64,000 nucleotides of DNA from Ciceribacter sichuanensis (GCF_024055605.1 NZ_JAMXLX010000009.1:123868-187867), one strand, 5' to 3'. Positions 15,915-25,665 are shown, counted from the stretch's first letter. Translations and numbers: made by a program. Notes: generated from the sequence alone by a model not told the origin.

Positions 15915-17438
15915 TCAGGAATTGCGTTGCTGGGCGAGCGGTTCGGCGGTGGCCACCACCAGTTTGTGGAGGATAGCCAGAACCGCGACGTAGGCGATTG
16001 CCCCGCCTGCCACCTGGAAGCCCGTCGTCAGGGCATTCGGCAGAGCGGCGGGAAGCGTGATGTAGTTCAACGCGAAATCGGCCAGCAGCATCGCCCCTAG
16101 GGCTGCGAGCGTCGGGCCGCAACGTCTGGCAATGCGGCTCCAGTCGAGACCGCCATGGCGTTGCTGCAGCCAGATCATGGTGCCCAGCCAGAATGCGCCA
16201 ACGGCGACCTGGCCGAGGGCGAGCGGGATGAGGCCGAAGGGTGCCAGCGCCACGATCAGGGCGATGGAAATCCCGCCGTTCATCAGGGCAATCGGCGGGA
16301 GCCTCCGCAATTCACCGACCATGGAAAGCAAGGGTTCGATGATGGCGGCCGGGATGAGCAGGAGCTGGCGGATTGCGAGGATCGAAACCACGATCGCGGC
16401 CGGCATCCATGCATCGCCCAGCACGAAATTGATGAGCGCGCCGGAAGCAAGCGAAAGACCGAGATAGAAGGGGGCAGCAATGGCGATGAGCAGTACGACG
16501 AATGAGTTGGCGGCAGTGGCGATCCGGGCATTGCCGCCGGCGATATCCTGCGGCTGGCGGTCGCGGGCTTTGCGGAAGACCACCCAGCCCAGCAGGCGGG
16601 CGGGTTCAGCCAACAGTTCGGAGATGCTTGCGACGATGCGTTCGGCCGCCCGGTAGTAACCGGCCTCCGCGAGGCCCAGGAAGCCACCGACGGCGAGCGT
16701 TGCCGAATAGGAGCGCAGGAAGACGATCAGCCTGTTAGCGAGTATGTGTCGCGAGAACCCCAGGATTTCGCGCAGGAAGGGACGCGTCAGGCGGATCTTC
16801 GGCAGCCACAGGACCGCCAGCATGGAACAGCCGAGGCTGGTGAGCTGCGCCGCCAGCCTGCCGGCGAAGAGGGCAATGATATTCCAGCCGCTCCAAAGGC
16901 CGGCTGCGACGACGGCAAAGCCGACGAGTTCTGATATGATGCGTATCTTCGCCTGATCCTTCAGCCTGCCCTGTGCGACGAGAATGCCGTCATAGATGGT
17001 GGAAAGGGCGCAGGCGAAGATCAGGACACTGGAGATCACAAGTATCTCCAGGTGAAGCATGTCTCCGAACCAGGAGCCCATGGCGAGCGCGCCGGCAAGC
17101 GCCAGTGTCGAGACGATGAGGCCCGAGATCATGGCGGTGGTGGCGACCTGATCGTAATCGGCTTCCCTGTTGTGGGATTTCATCAGAAATTCGCCCCAGC
17201 CGCCTTCGGCCAGAACGATCAGCATGACGACGAAGGCCGAGGTGAAGGCGAAGAAACCGAATTCGGCTGATGTTAGCACGCGCGCGCCGATGATGAAGAT
17301 CAACAGTTGCACCAACTGAGAGGTGCCCTTGGCGATCATCGTGAACATGCCATCGCTGACAAGCGAATGCTGGCGTGCAATGAGACCCTGCAGGCGGCGT
17401 TTCAAAGCCTGCACGGCCTTGAGTTTCGCGATGTTCAT
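15915..17438 (-). CDS. Wzx-type polysaccharide flippase (oligosaccharide transporter, MOP superfamily)
   Basis: This 507-aa polytopic protein of about 12-14 hydrophobic segments begins with a basic amphipathic stretch and then the FTMIAKGTSQLVQLLIFIIG membrane helix, as in Wzx/RfbX proteins. It also has the AEFGFFAFTSAFV and GLAEAGYYRAAERI segments typical of the polysaccharide flippase family. Its job would be to move the lipid-linked repeat unit across the inner membrane. The start at 17438 (MNIAKLKAV) is preceded by a GGGGGAA stretch; the longer frame adds 47 residues with no family resemblance. Confidence 0.88.
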   Translation of the reverse strand: MNIAKLKAVQALKRRLQGLIARQHSLVSDGMFTMIAKGTSQLVQLLIFIIGARVLTSAEFGFFAFTSAFVVMLIVLAEGGWGEFLMKSHNREADYDQVATTAMISGLIVSTLALAGALAMGSWFGDMLHLEILVISSVLIFACALSTIYDGILVAQGRLKDQAKIRIISELVGFAVVAAGLWSGWNIIALFAGRLAAQLTSLGCSMLAVLWLPKIRLTRPFLREILGFSRHILANRLIVFLRSYSATLAVGGFLGLAEAGYYRAAERIVASISELLAEPARLLGWVVFRKARDRQPQDIAGGNARIATAANSFVVLLIAIAAPFYLGLSLASGALINFVLGDAWMPAAIVVSILAIRQLLLIPAAIIEPLLSMVGELRRLPPIALMNGGISIALIVALAPFGLIPLALGQVAVGAFWLGTMIWLQQRHGGLDWSRIARRCGPTLAALGAMLLADFALNYITLPAALPNALTTGFQVAGGAIAYVAVLAILHKLVVATAEPLAQQRNS

Positions 17439-17606
17439 CGGCGTTCCCCCAGCCGTATCGAGGAGGCTTCGGCTGCGCAAAGGCAGTGAATCAGGTGGTC
17501 GCTGGTCTGTTTCGAAAGGAGTTTGCGCGCTAATGTGATCCCGCTGGGGATCGGCCGCACGGATGAGATGCCGCTGCATGGCGCGACAGCAAGGAGATGT
17601 TCTGGA

Positions 17607-17711
17607 ATGGGTGACCGGTCTGCTTGGTATGTAAAGTACGGTCTACGCTGGCTCATCATTCTGCTTTGCCTGGCCGTGTGGCTCATCGCGGTTTACCTTG
17701 TCTTTTTCTGA
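17607..17711 (+). CDS. Possible 34-aa single-span membrane protein
   Basis: A short frame encodes MGDRSAWYVKYGLRW followed by an uninterrupted hydrophobic stretch of about 19 residues to the C-terminus, with positive charges before it: the layout of a tiny inner-membrane protein. AAGGAG lies about ten bases upstream of the ATG. It runs opposite to the flanking exopolysaccharide genes, and a GGCCGCCCG/CGGGCGGCC hairpin (17719-17742) follows. Nothing else supports it, so it is tentative. Confidence 0.35.
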   Translation: MGDRSAWYVKYGLRWLIILLCLAVWLIAVYLVFF

Positions 17712-17801
17712 AGCCGTCGGCCGCCCGTTCTCTCGGGCGGCCTGCCAGGTCATTCGGATTGAAGGTGAAGTTGCCGGCGAACGTCCCCTGCCTGAACGGC
17801 T

Positions 17802-17981
17802 CTACAGAACCGCCCGGCCCGTTATCTCTTCGGCGATCAGGAACAGTCCCAGCGATAGCAGGGCCATTGCGAAAAGGAGACCGACGATATCGATCGTCTC
17901 CGGCATGCGGGCGCTTTTCGCGACGGTCTTCGCTCTGTTCTGCTGGTCCCGTTTGGTCGTCTGGTCCGTAACAAACCGCAT
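17802..17981 (-). CDS. Small 59-aa single-span membrane protein in the exopolysaccharide operon
   Basis: On the minus strand an ATG at 17981 preceded by GGGAGGG (spacing about seven bases) opens a 59-codon frame ending in TAG at 17802-17804. The protein starts MRFVTDQTTKRDQQNRAK (very hydrophilic and basic), then has one membrane helix (IVGLLFAMALLSLGLFLIA, about residues 33-51) and a short tail EEITGRAVL. It lies in the gap between the flippase and a glycosyltransferase gene on the same strand. The strong ribosome-binding site and sound topology make it likely real. I do not recognise a family. Confidence 0.6.
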   Translation of the reverse strand: MRFVTDQTTKRDQQNRAKTVAKSARMPETIDIVGLLFAMALLSLGLFLIAEEITGRAVL

Positions 17982-18161
17982 TGTTCAGCCCTCCCGTTGA
18001 AATACCCTTGAAGAGGCTGACAGCGGGGAGCCTACTTTTCAATTGATCGTGGCGGGCAGCCGCTAGTTCAATGGCGGTAGGCGGAGTAGCGGGGCTGGCC
18101 GGGTGGCTGTTGTTCCCGGCAATGTCAGTTTTTTTCGACGAGAAAAGTGAGATGGACGTGA

Positions 18162-19451
18162 TCATCCGGATATCCTCGCCGGATGCGTGGTCGACACGGG
18201 GCGATGCCCTGGGGAGCGTCGAGGATCGGCGGCTTGTCTGAGGACACGATCGTAGAGCGCCATGATCGCATTTCCCCATGACGCCGGCGTATGGGCGAGG
18301 TTACCGGCGTTCACCCGGCATCGTTCGCTCATTGCCCGGACAAGATCGTCGTCTGTTGCGAGGCGGCGAAGACCATCGGCAAGGCCTTTGGTATCGCCGC
18401 TCCGAAATGTCAGGCCGCAGCCGAGTTCTTCCAGCTCGCGACCGAGCAGGGCCGCATCCGGCATGATGACCGGGATGCCGGCGGAGACGGCTTCCAGCGC
18501 TGCGAGGCCGAAGGGTTCGGGAACACGCGAGGATATGACGACCGCCCGCGCATTCCGCACCAGTTGGCCGATTTCCTCACGTCCGCGCCAGCCATGGATG
18601 GTGATTTCGGGATAGATGTTTTCCAGCAAGGCCCGGCCATTGCCGTCACCGATGACATGCAGTTTGGTTCCGGCGAGCCGCGCCGCCTTGGCCGCATCCT
18701 CGAAACCCTTTTCAGGTTCCAGTCGTCCGATGAAGAAGAAGGCGCTGTTCCGCGAGGGCATGACCGGTCCGGTGGGAAACGGCTCGACCGGGTTGCGGAT
18801 TGTTTCGACCCGCTCGACATTGACGCCGGAACGCTCGAACATCTGCCGCATCCGTTCGTGGACCACGACGATATTCGCAGGAAGAGTGGTGGGATAAAAC
18901 TGTTCGCGCAGCAAATGGCGGGCGCTGCGCCAGAGTTTCTCGTGATAGCCCCGCTTGTCGCATTGGGTTGCGAGACACTGCGCGGACATCGGTATGAGGT
19001 CGCAGACCTGTTGTTTGCGGTAGTTGGCAAAGCCGCCATTGGGGCACGCGAGGAAATAGTCGTGGGCGTGCAGGACCGTGCGTTCGCGCACCTTTGCCAA
19101 AGCCCGGAAGATGGAAGGCGAGAGGATCTTCGACCATCCGTGAACATGATAGATAGTCGATGGCGTGTCGCGGAGCGAGATCAGCTCGTGGAGGGCATCA
19201 TAGGCCCTTGCATTGTAGATCCCACCGACGAAGGCGGAGAGCTTGCCCTGTTGCACGAGGGGTTTTCCGGCAAGATTGATCGTATCGTCTACCGGTTTGT
19301 CCCGGGATGGGTCGTCGCCGGCAAAATAGGTTACCCGCAATCCGTGGCGCTCCAGGAGACCAGCGGAGAGAATGGCGAGGTTCGATGCGCCGCCGACCAT
19401 GGCAGAGCGGTCGTTGATGACCACGACCCGGTCGGGTTGCCACAGGGTCAT
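18162..19451 (-). CDS. Glycosyltransferase, GT-B fold (GT4-like)
   Basis: The 429-aa protein has a two-domain GT-B layout. The N-terminal half has the VGGASNLAILSAGLLERHG glycine-rich segment and YHVHGWSK. The C-terminal half has the nucleotide-sugar site FFIGRLEPEKGFEDAAKAA and the EPFGLAALEAVSAGIPVI (EX7E) motif of GT4 retaining enzymes. It likely adds one sugar of the repeat unit at the cytoplasmic face. The ATG at 19451 begins two bases after the stop codon of the upstream GT2 gene, so the pair is translationally linked. It extends downstream towards a small membrane-protein gene. Confidence 0.9.
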   Translation of the reverse strand: MTLWQPDRVVVINDRSAMVGGASNLAILSAGLLERHGLRVTYFAGDDPSRDKPVDDTINLAGKPLVQQGKLSAFVGGIYNARAYDALHELISLRDTPSTIYHVHGWSKILSPSIFRALAKVRERTVLHAHDYFLACPNGGFANYRKQQVCDLIPMSAQCLATQCDKRGYHEKLWRSARHLLREQFYPTTLPANIVVVHERMRQMFERSGVNVERVETIRNPVEPFPTGPVMPSRNSAFFFIGRLEPEKGFEDAAKAARLAGTKLHVIGDGNGRALLENIYPEITIHGWRGREEIGQLVRNARAVVISSRVPEPFGLAALEAVSAGIPVIMPDAALLGRELEELGCGLTFRSGDTKGLADGLRRLATDDDLVRAMSERCRVNAGNLAHTPASWGNAIMALYDRVLRQAADPRRSPGHRPVSTTHPARISG

Positions 19452-19453
19452 GG

Positions 19454-20398
19454 TCAGTCCAGCCTCTCGATGTTCTGTGGCGTAAGGCGGCCCGCGATAA
19501 GGTCCGAGAAGGCCAGCATGTTTCCTCGCAGCCGGCCACGCCGGTCGATCCACGGTTCCGGCTTCCAGATTTTCACTATGTTGGCGACCAGGTTGCGCCC
19601 CATCTGAACCCAGGCGTGGCGGGCTGTCATGGTCTCCTTACGCATGAGGTAGATCGGATTGGCGATTTGCGAGTAGCCGAACCTCACGCCGGAAGTGCGC
19701 CCGACCTTCGTTCCCAGATGAACGCCGACAAGATGGGGTGAGGAAACGACACGGCCGTGTCGTGCGGCGATCCGGCTGAAGTCCACGTCCTCGAGCCATC
19801 CGTAAAGCGGCAGGTTCTCGTCGAAACGCAGCCCGCCGATCCGAACCGCCGACATGCGCACGGCCATGTTGCAGCCATAGCCGGTGTAGGTCGGGGAAAC
19901 TGGGAGGTGTTTACCCTTCGGACGTCCATGGGGCCGCAGCATCTGCCAGCCCTCGGTCACGGAAATGCCGGGTCCGGTGATCCCGTCCGCTATGACATTG
20001 CCGGTGCAGATATCGACATCGGGATTGGCCGCAAAGATCGCCTCTGTCTGTTCCAGATAGGGTGGAGCCATGAGGAAATCGTCATCAAGGAAAACGACAA
20101 TATCGGTTTCCGGAACGGATTCGAGAATATGGTTGCGTTGCCGGCAGCTGCCTTTTGCCGAAACGAGCACCCGGACCGGGCAGGGCAGGCGCGACAGCGC
20201 CTCCCGGTCCGCATCCTCGATGGACGGCACGCAGACAACGATCTCGTCCGGCAACCGGGTCTGCCGGGCGATATGCGGGGTGACAGCGGCCAGTATATCC
20301 CGTCTGCCTGCACTGGGTATTCCGACAATGAGCCTGAACTGGTGAGAGCTGGCGGTTGCAGCACGGCGTTCGCCGATCTGGTCCAGGGCATTTGTCAT
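19454..20398 (-). CDS. Family 2 glycosyltransferase
   Basis: The 314-aa protein has the GT-A pattern of GT2 enzymes: IVGIPSAGRRDILAAVTPHI at the N-terminus, the CRQRNHIL stretch, the metal-binding VVFLDDDFLM (DDD), and YGWLEDVDFSRIAARHG (ED motif of the acceptor site). It probably transfers a sugar onto the lipid-linked intermediate. The start at 20398 has GAAGGAACGG upstream and leaves a 28-bp gap to the ExoP-like gene; an ATG at 20440 would overlap that gene. Confidence 0.9.
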   Translation of the reverse strand: MTNALDQIGERRAATASSHQFRLIVGIPSAGRRDILAAVTPHIARQTRLPDEIVVCVPSIEDADREALSRLPCPVRVLVSAKGSCRQRNHILESVPETDIVVFLDDDFLMAPPYLEQTEAIFAANPDVDICTGNVIADGITGPGISVTEGWQMLRPHGRPKGKHLPVSPTYTGYGCNMAVRMSAVRIGGLRFDENLPLYGWLEDVDFSRIAARHGRVVSSPHLVGVHLGTKVGRTSGVRFGYSQIANPIYLMRKETMTARHAWVQMGRNLVANIVKIWKPEPWIDRRGRLRGNMLAFSDLIAGRLTPQNIERLD

Positions 20399-20426
20399 CA
20401 GCTTCCGTTCCTTCGTCGGTATGGGC

Positions 20427-22736
20427 CTAACCGGCCGCATGTCTTCGCCGTGCGTCGCTCCGGTTGGAAATGACGCCCAGCAGGGCGATGCGGGACTTGC
20501 CGAAGGCCGACAGGGCGTCGGCAAGACGTTCGATTGTCATCTTGTTGGAATTACCGAGAACGAGAATGATGCCGTCGACATAGGTGCAGATGGCTCTCGT
20601 ATCGGCGGAGTCCTCGAAGCCGGACATATCGACGATGATGACCTTGTAGCGCCGGCGCATCTTCACGATGGCTTCCTTCAGCGTGGTCAGGTGGCCGTAG
20701 CGCTGGTTAGCGGCGGAAGCCAGCTTGGCCTGCTCCACTGTCACCAGCGGGACCGGGTTCGTGTCGCCCGCGTCTTCATCGATATCGACATCGTCCCTCT
20801 CGAGTTCCGAGACGGCCGCACCGCGGATACCCTTGCCTGCCGACGAACGGCTTGGCTGCAGAACCACGGGCTGCTCGCCCAGGAAGGAGAGTTCGACCGG
20901 CCTCACAGCGACATCCTTCGCAGCGCTTGCCGCAAGGCGAGAGAGCCGCGAGCCGATGAAATCGGCATCGACCAGAAGGACCGATTGCCCCTCGTTCTGG
21001 TAGAGCTGTGCAAGGTTGGTCGCGATCGTCGTCTTGCCTTCACCAGGGCCGACCGAGGTTACGCCGATCACGATCGAACCGTTCGCCGGGATGATCGAGT
21101 CCAGGGAGTTCTTGACGCTTCGCAGGGCCTCGGAGAAGCGCGAATACGGCATGTCGAGCACTGATCTCAGCGGCAGCATCGTCGTCGGCAGGGGCTTTCC
21201 GGCATTGCCGCCGTCAAGTTGGGGTCGGTAGACCGGAATGCTCCCGAGCGAGGTGATGCCCAACTCACGCTGCAACCTTTCGCCGGAGCCGGCACGGCGG
21301 TCGAGCCCGCTGCGCAAGATCGACGCCATGAGCCCGCCTGCAAAGCCGAGCACTGTGGCGAAGGGCAGGATGATCGAAGGTTTCGGCCAGATCCTGCCGA
21401 AGGGTGCTGTGGCCGCCGTCACGACACGAGCCTTGCCCAGCGGGAAGGACTGCGTCTGCATGGTGCCGACATATTGCTGGAGGATGCTTTCATACAGGCG
21501 CCGGTAGGTGTTCGCCCGGCTTTCCATTTCGGAAAGCTCCACCCGCGCGATGTTCTTGTCCGCCCCCTTTTCCGTGGCGTTGGTGAACTGCTCCTCTGCG
21601 AGTTGCTCGCGGGTGCGCGCGGTTTCGACGTTCGAGCGATAGATGGCCTCGATCTGGCGAAGCTCGCCGTTGATGGCTGCTTTCATCCGGGCAATTTCGT
21701 CCTGTGCCGCGATGATGGCGGGGTTGCCGTCATTGTAGCGGCTCTTCAGGTTTTCGAGCTTCGTTTCCGCGAGGCGGATATCATCCCGCAGTTTCTGGAT
21801 CTGCGGGTTGTTGGCGATCTCGTCCATATTGCCGTCTGCGGACTTGCCTTCGATCAGCCTCGTCAGCGTGGTGAGCTTGGCGGATTCAGCGGCGGTTGCC
21901 GCCCTTGCGGCGAGCATCTGGCTGCTGACCTCGGCTAGCTGTTGCTGGTCGAGCGTGGAGGAATTGGCCATCGCGGTGATGTCGTGCTTGTTCCGGTATT
22001 CTTCTGCGGCCAGTGCCGCTTCCCGCGCCTTGCGGCCCACCTCGATCAGCCGGCTTTCCAGCCAGCTGGCGCCGCGCTTGGCGGCGTCCGCGCGATCGTT
22101 CAAGCCATTGCGGATATAGGCTTCCGCCAAGGCGTTTGCCGTTCTCGCCGCCTTCTCCGGATCGCCGGATGTGTAGCCGATCTCGAGTACGTAGGATTGA
22201 CCGACACGGCGCACCGAGACGCGGGACAGGAAGCCGCCCATCGTGCGCCGCATCAGTTCTTCGTCCGTGGTTGGCTCTTCTTCTTCGTCGGTTCCGCCGG
22301 TGAAGATACCGGCTACCGACGTCACGAAGCCCTTCAGGGCAGACTTCAATGAACGGGAGTTGATGATTTCCGGATCCTCGGTAAGTCCGAGCTTATGGAT
22401 GACGGCCTGGGCGATCGCTTCCGACTTGACGATTTCCACCTGGCTGGCGATTTCCGCGGCTTCGATGATGACGGTGCCGGTGGCGGCATCCTGCGAGACG
22501 ATCCTGCCCTGTTCCGGGTCCATGACCAGACGTGTCGTCGCCATATAGGTGGATTTGGAATTGAGAACGTAAATGCCGCCCAGTACCGCGCCAGTTGCGG
22601 TGCATGCGGCAATGACGATCATGTTCCTCTTCAGGAAATTGAATATATCGCGGAACGAAATGTACTCTTTTTTCGAGACGTCCTTCTTTTCGAGGTGCGA
22701 CACCGTCTCAATGTTTCCAAACTCATGGAATCCCAT
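20427..22736 (-). CDS. Polysaccharide co-polymerase/chain-length determinant with ATPase domain (ExoP/Wzc-like)
   Basis: The 769-aa protein has a Wzz domain with two membrane helices (about 38-56 and 460-480) framing a long periplasmic coiled-coil-rich region, then a cytoplasmic BY-kinase-like ATPase with Walker A GPGEGKTTIATNLAQ (about 575) and a Walker A' VLLVDADFIGS. The later DMSGF replaces a normal Walker B, and the C-terminus (SNRSDARRRHAAG) lacks the tyrosine cluster of Wzc. The segment around residues 625-690 looks like a low-complexity insertion. Such proteins set polymer length and couple polymerisation to export. It is co-transcribed after the ExoF-like gene (43-bp gap). Confidence 0.92.
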   Translation of the reverse strand: MGFHEFGNIETVSHLEKKDVSKKEYISFRDIFNFLKRNMIVIAACTATGAVLGGIYVLNSKSTYMATTRLVMDPEQGRIVSQDAATGTVIIEAAEIASQVEIVKSEAIAQAVIHKLGLTEDPEIINSRSLKSALKGFVTSVAGIFTGGTDEEEEPTTDEELMRRTMGGFLSRVSVRRVGQSYVLEIGYTSGDPEKAARTANALAEAYIRNGLNDRADAAKRGASWLESRLIEVGRKAREAALAAEEYRNKHDITAMANSSTLDQQQLAEVSSQMLAARAATAAESAKLTTLTRLIEGKSADGNMDEIANNPQIQKLRDDIRLAETKLENLKSRYNDGNPAIIAAQDEIARMKAAINGELRQIEAIYRSNVETARTREQLAEEQFTNATEKGADKNIARVELSEMESRANTYRRLYESILQQYVGTMQTQSFPLGKARVVTAATAPFGRIWPKPSIILPFATVLGFAGGLMASILRSGLDRRAGSGERLQRELGITSLGSIPVYRPQLDGGNAGKPLPTTMLPLRSVLDMPYSRFSEALRSVKNSLDSIIPANGSIVIGVTSVGPGEGKTTIATNLAQLYQNEGQSVLLVDADFIGSRLSRLAASAAKDVAVRPVELSFLGEQPVVLQPSRSSAGKGIRGAAVSELERDDVDIDEDAGDTNPVPLVTVEQAKLASAANQRYGHLTTLKEAIVKMRRRYKVIIVDMSGFEDSADTRAICTYVDGIILVLGNSNKMTIERLADALSAFGKSRIALLGVISNRSDARRRHAAG

Positions 22737-22779
22737 TTACGCCACCCTGTTGTTTTTATTGCCTGCCCCACTGAACTGA

Positions 22780-24114
22780 TTACTGCGACTGCTGCGGCCG
22801 GCTGGACAATTGCAGCGGGCCGGCCAGCCCCGCGGATACGTCGTAGCGAACATCGAGAACGTCCCCCGGCTCGAGTGTCGCCGTCTCCGACACCTTGGTC
22901 GGCGAACGCACGTCGTTGCGGCGCGTGATCCAGTATTCCATCGGCTGGATCTCCAGCGCCTTCATGGCGTTGTAGCGGGACAGCGAGGCGCCGCTTGCCT
23001 GCAGGAGCTGCAGGGTCGTGGCCCGCTTCAGCTTTGTGTCGTCGATTTCGGCCTCGACCGTCTGCAGGTCGCGCCCTGCGTCCGTGCGGTACTGTCCCTT
23101 CAGCGCGATCGCGTCGCGCTGCGTCTCGCTCACCTTCTGCTTGGCGCGCATGGCGGCGACGACGAGATCGAGCTTGCCGCTGCTGAGGTCGGCGACCACG
23201 CGTTCAAGCGAGGTTTCGCGGGATTTCGCCAGTGTTCCGGTATCGACGAGCGATGCGATGCTGGCGAGTTCCTGCTGGGCGATCTTGATCTGGCGCTCCT
23301 GCACCGCGCTCTTTTCCTCCAGCACCTTTATTTCGTTCTGGAGCAGGGCCTGCAGTTCATCGAGCGAATCCAGCTGCCGTTTCAGGGCTTCGGCACGGGC
23401 GACAAACAGGCTGTTCTCGCTTTCCGTAATCAGCCGGCCGGTGCTCTGGTCCCGGGCATTGAGAAGCTCGGGCGGGAAGTCGACGGTCGGGCTTCCCTTG
23501 AGTTCCGCCGCAAGCCTGGCCCGGCGCGCCGAAAGCTGCTGGAGAGACAGGTCGTAGCGGTTCAACTCGCCGGCATAGCGGATCTGTTCCAGATCGTTGG
23601 AGCCGTTGGGGTTTGTCCGGCGCTCTCGTCCGCCAGCCATTGCAATGGCCTGCATGACGGTGAGACCTGGCCGGAATTCAAGCTCTCCGGGCCGGTCGAC
23701 CGCGCCCGAGACATAGATCATCGGATATTTCATAACCTCGACCGTTGCGACCGGAGGCGAGGCAAGACCGGTCTTTTCCTTCAGCGCACGGGCAATGCGA
23801 TCCGCCATGTCGGTGGTCGTGTCGTCCACGACGACCAGTTCGCCGATGAGCGGGATCGAGATCGTTCCGAGCGGCGAGACGGAGTATTCCCCGTTGAGCG
23901 CCGTCCATTCCTTGTATTCGCCCGTCGATGCGACCCATTCGACAATCGTGACTTTCACTCTTGTCTGGGGACGCAGGCGATATCCGTCGCCGGAAGCGGC
24001 CATGGCGCCGCCCGAGGAGAGGACAATATGGAGCAATCCCGTCAACGCACAGACGAGCAATAGGCTTCTGTTTCGGGATGTAAGCTGCCGCTTTCCAAAA
24101 GATACAATCGGCAT
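22780..24114 (-). CDS. Polysaccharide export protein with SLBB domain (ExoF/Wza-like)
   Basis: The 444-aa protein has an N-terminal signal sequence (basic RNRS, then LLLVCALTGLLHIVLSSGGAMA), the Poly_export domain (YRLRPQTRVKVTI through DRIARAL), an SLBB-type segment (VYVSGAV-like, PGLTVMQAIAMAGG) and a long C-terminal coiled coil. This is the ExoF layout, thought to act in the periplasm or outer membrane during export. No lipobox Cys is evident. The start at 24114 has GAGG seven bases upstream. It is the first gene of the minus-strand operon. Confidence 0.9.
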   Translation of the reverse strand: MPIVSFGKRQLTSRNRSLLLVCALTGLLHIVLSSGGAMAASGDGYRLRPQTRVKVTIVEWVASTGEYKEWTALNGEYSVSPLGTISIPLIGELVVVDDTTTDMADRIARALKEKTGLASPPVATVEVMKYPMIYVSGAVDRPGELEFRPGLTVMQAIAMAGGRERRTNPNGSNDLEQIRYAGELNRYDLSLQQLSARRARLAAELKGSPTVDFPPELLNARDQSTGRLITESENSLFVARAEALKRQLDSLDELQALLQNEIKVLEEKSAVQERQIKIAQQELASIASLVDTGTLAKSRETSLERVVADLSSGKLDLVVAAMRAKQKVSETQRDAIALKGQYRTDAGRDLQTVEAEIDDTKLKRATTLQLLQASGASLSRYNAMKALEIQPMEYWITRRNDVRSPTKVSETATLEPGDVLDVRYDVSAGLAGPLQLSSRPQQSQ

Positions 24115-24460
24115 GAACGCGCCTCGCAATTTCGGCAACACAGGACCTGTCGGGTCTGCCCTTCAGGTTCGAACGTAAGGCCAGGCCTCTGATCGCCGAT
24201 TGTCGGCTCAAAGCGATGCGAGTAAATCCCCTGCGTGTTGCGGTGACGCTACTCCCTTAGGGTAGAGGGGCCTAAGCCTTCACCTCGAACGGATGAAGGC
24301 TGATCGGTGGGAGCATCGTTATCCTGTCCGATCAGCCAGTTCAGCCGCCTTCGTTCCGGTCCATTCCTCACTTTGACTATGTCCGCAGCCCTAAGGTGGT
24401 CCTGTGCCCGTCGCGTCCGCCGCTTCTATGATGCCCTTAACAATTGTGCGTGAGGGAAAC
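24115..24460. promoter_or_regulatory. Divergent control region of the exopolysaccharide operons with inverted repeats
   Basis: This 346-bp gap separates two divergently transcribed exopolysaccharide units and holds no gene. CTTAGG (24256-24261) is mirrored by CCTAAG (24271-24276), and AGCCTTCA (24275-24282) by TGAAGGCT (24294-24301). Another CCCTAAGG lies near 24390. Such clustered repeats are candidates for binding by the LuxR-type or Crp-type regulators encoded nearby, which is an inference from position. Confidence 0.5.
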
Positions 24461-25636
24461 ATGCGGGTAGCGATCGTTCATTACTGGCTCGTGTCGATGC
24501 GGGGCGGGGAAAAAGTCGTCGAGGCGCTTTGCGACATGTATCCGGAAGCGGACATCTTCACGCTGGTCTGCGATGAGAAGAAGATTTCCGAAAAGATACG
24601 CCGCCACAAGATCACGACGTCCTTCCTGCAGCGGATACCAGGTGCCACGCGCTACTACCAGTCGCTGCTGCCGCTGATGCCCTTCGCACTCGAAAGCCTC
24701 GATCTTCGCGGCTACGACCTGATCATTTCAAGCGAATCCGGCCCGGCCAAGGGCATTATCCCGCCGCCCCATGCGGCGCATGTCTGCTATTGCCATTCGC
24801 CGATGCGCTATCTCTGGGATCACTATCATTCCTATCGGGACAATGCGGGGCTGGCTGCCCGGATCACGATGCCCGTGCTCGCGCCTCTGCTTCGATCTTG
24901 GGATGCCAATTCCAGCCTGCGGGTGGACCGTTTCGTCGCCAATTCCCATCACGTCGCCGGGCGTATCCGTAAATATTACCGGCGGTCCGCCACGGTCGTT
25001 CCGCCTCCTGTCTCCGTCGAGGACTTCGCGCCGGTAACCGGCGTCGAGGACTTCTACCTCTGCGCTGGCCAGATCGTTCCCTACAAACGGATCGACCTGG
25101 CTGTCCGAGCCTTCTCGAAGATGGAGCGCAAGCTGGTCATCATCGGAGAGGGTGCTAAGGGGGATGTGGAGGCATTGAAACGGATTGCAGGGCCAAGCGT
25201 GACCTTCATGGGCCGCACGGCCTTTCCGGTGCTCAAGGCCCATCTCGCCCGCTGCCGAGCCCTGATTTTTCCGGGTGAGGAGGACTTCGGCATCGTTCCG
25301 GTGGAGGCCATGGCCAGCGGCCGGCCGGTGATCGCTTACGGACGTGGCGGAGCCCTTGAAACCGTTATCCACGGGCAGACCGGCATACTGTTTGACGAGC
25401 AGTCGGTCGAGGCGCTGATCGAGGCGGTCGAGACGTTCGAACAGCAGGAACGTGGCTTCCGCGCGGAAGCTATCCGCATGCATGCGGCTCGTTTCAGCCT
25501 CGCGAAGTTTCGCGCCAGCATGCAGAAAATCATCGATGACGAGCTTGCGGCAAAACAGGCACCCGGTGCGAGGGAAACGGGCATGGTGGCTGCGCCATAT
25601 CTCTACAACGACGACAGGCCGGTTCCTCTGCATTGA
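24461..25636 (+). CDS. Glycosyltransferase, GT-B fold (GT4-like)
   Basis: The 391-aa enzyme begins MRVAIVHYWLVSMRGGEKVV, where the glycine-rich loop marks the N-terminal Rossmann domain. It also has the CYCHSPMRYLWDHYHSYR segment seen in mannosyl/rhamnosyl-type GT4 enzymes. The C-terminal domain has AGQIVPYKRIDLAVRAF and the EEDFGIVPVEAMASGRPVIA motif with the EX7E glutamates. It probably adds a sugar to the repeat unit. AGGGAAAC precedes the ATG at 24461; the longer frame reaches into the control region. A small membrane-protein gene follows. Confidence 0.9.
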   Translation: MRVAIVHYWLVSMRGGEKVVEALCDMYPEADIFTLVCDEKKISEKIRRHKITTSFLQRIPGATRYYQSLLPLMPFALESLDLRGYDLIISSESGPAKGIIPPPHAAHVCYCHSPMRYLWDHYHSYRDNAGLAARITMPVLAPLLRSWDANSSLRVDRFVANSHHVAGRIRKYYRRSATVVPPPVSVEDFAPVTGVEDFYLCAGQIVPYKRIDLAVRAFSKMERKLVIIGEGAKGDVEALKRIAGPSVTFMGRTAFPVLKAHLARCRALIFPGEEDFGIVPVEAMASGRPVIAYGRGGALETVIHGQTGILFDEQSVEALIEAVETFEQQERGFRAEAIRMHAARFSLAKFRASMQKIIDDELAAKQAPGARETGMVAAPYLYNDDRPVPLH

Positions 25637-25665
25637 TCAGGGTATCGGGAGTGGGGAGGGGAACG

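Noticed and set aside
22810..24063. A 417-codon plus-strand frame opposite the ExoF-like gene
   Set aside because: It is a codon-phase shadow; the minus-strand protein has a signal peptide and export domains.
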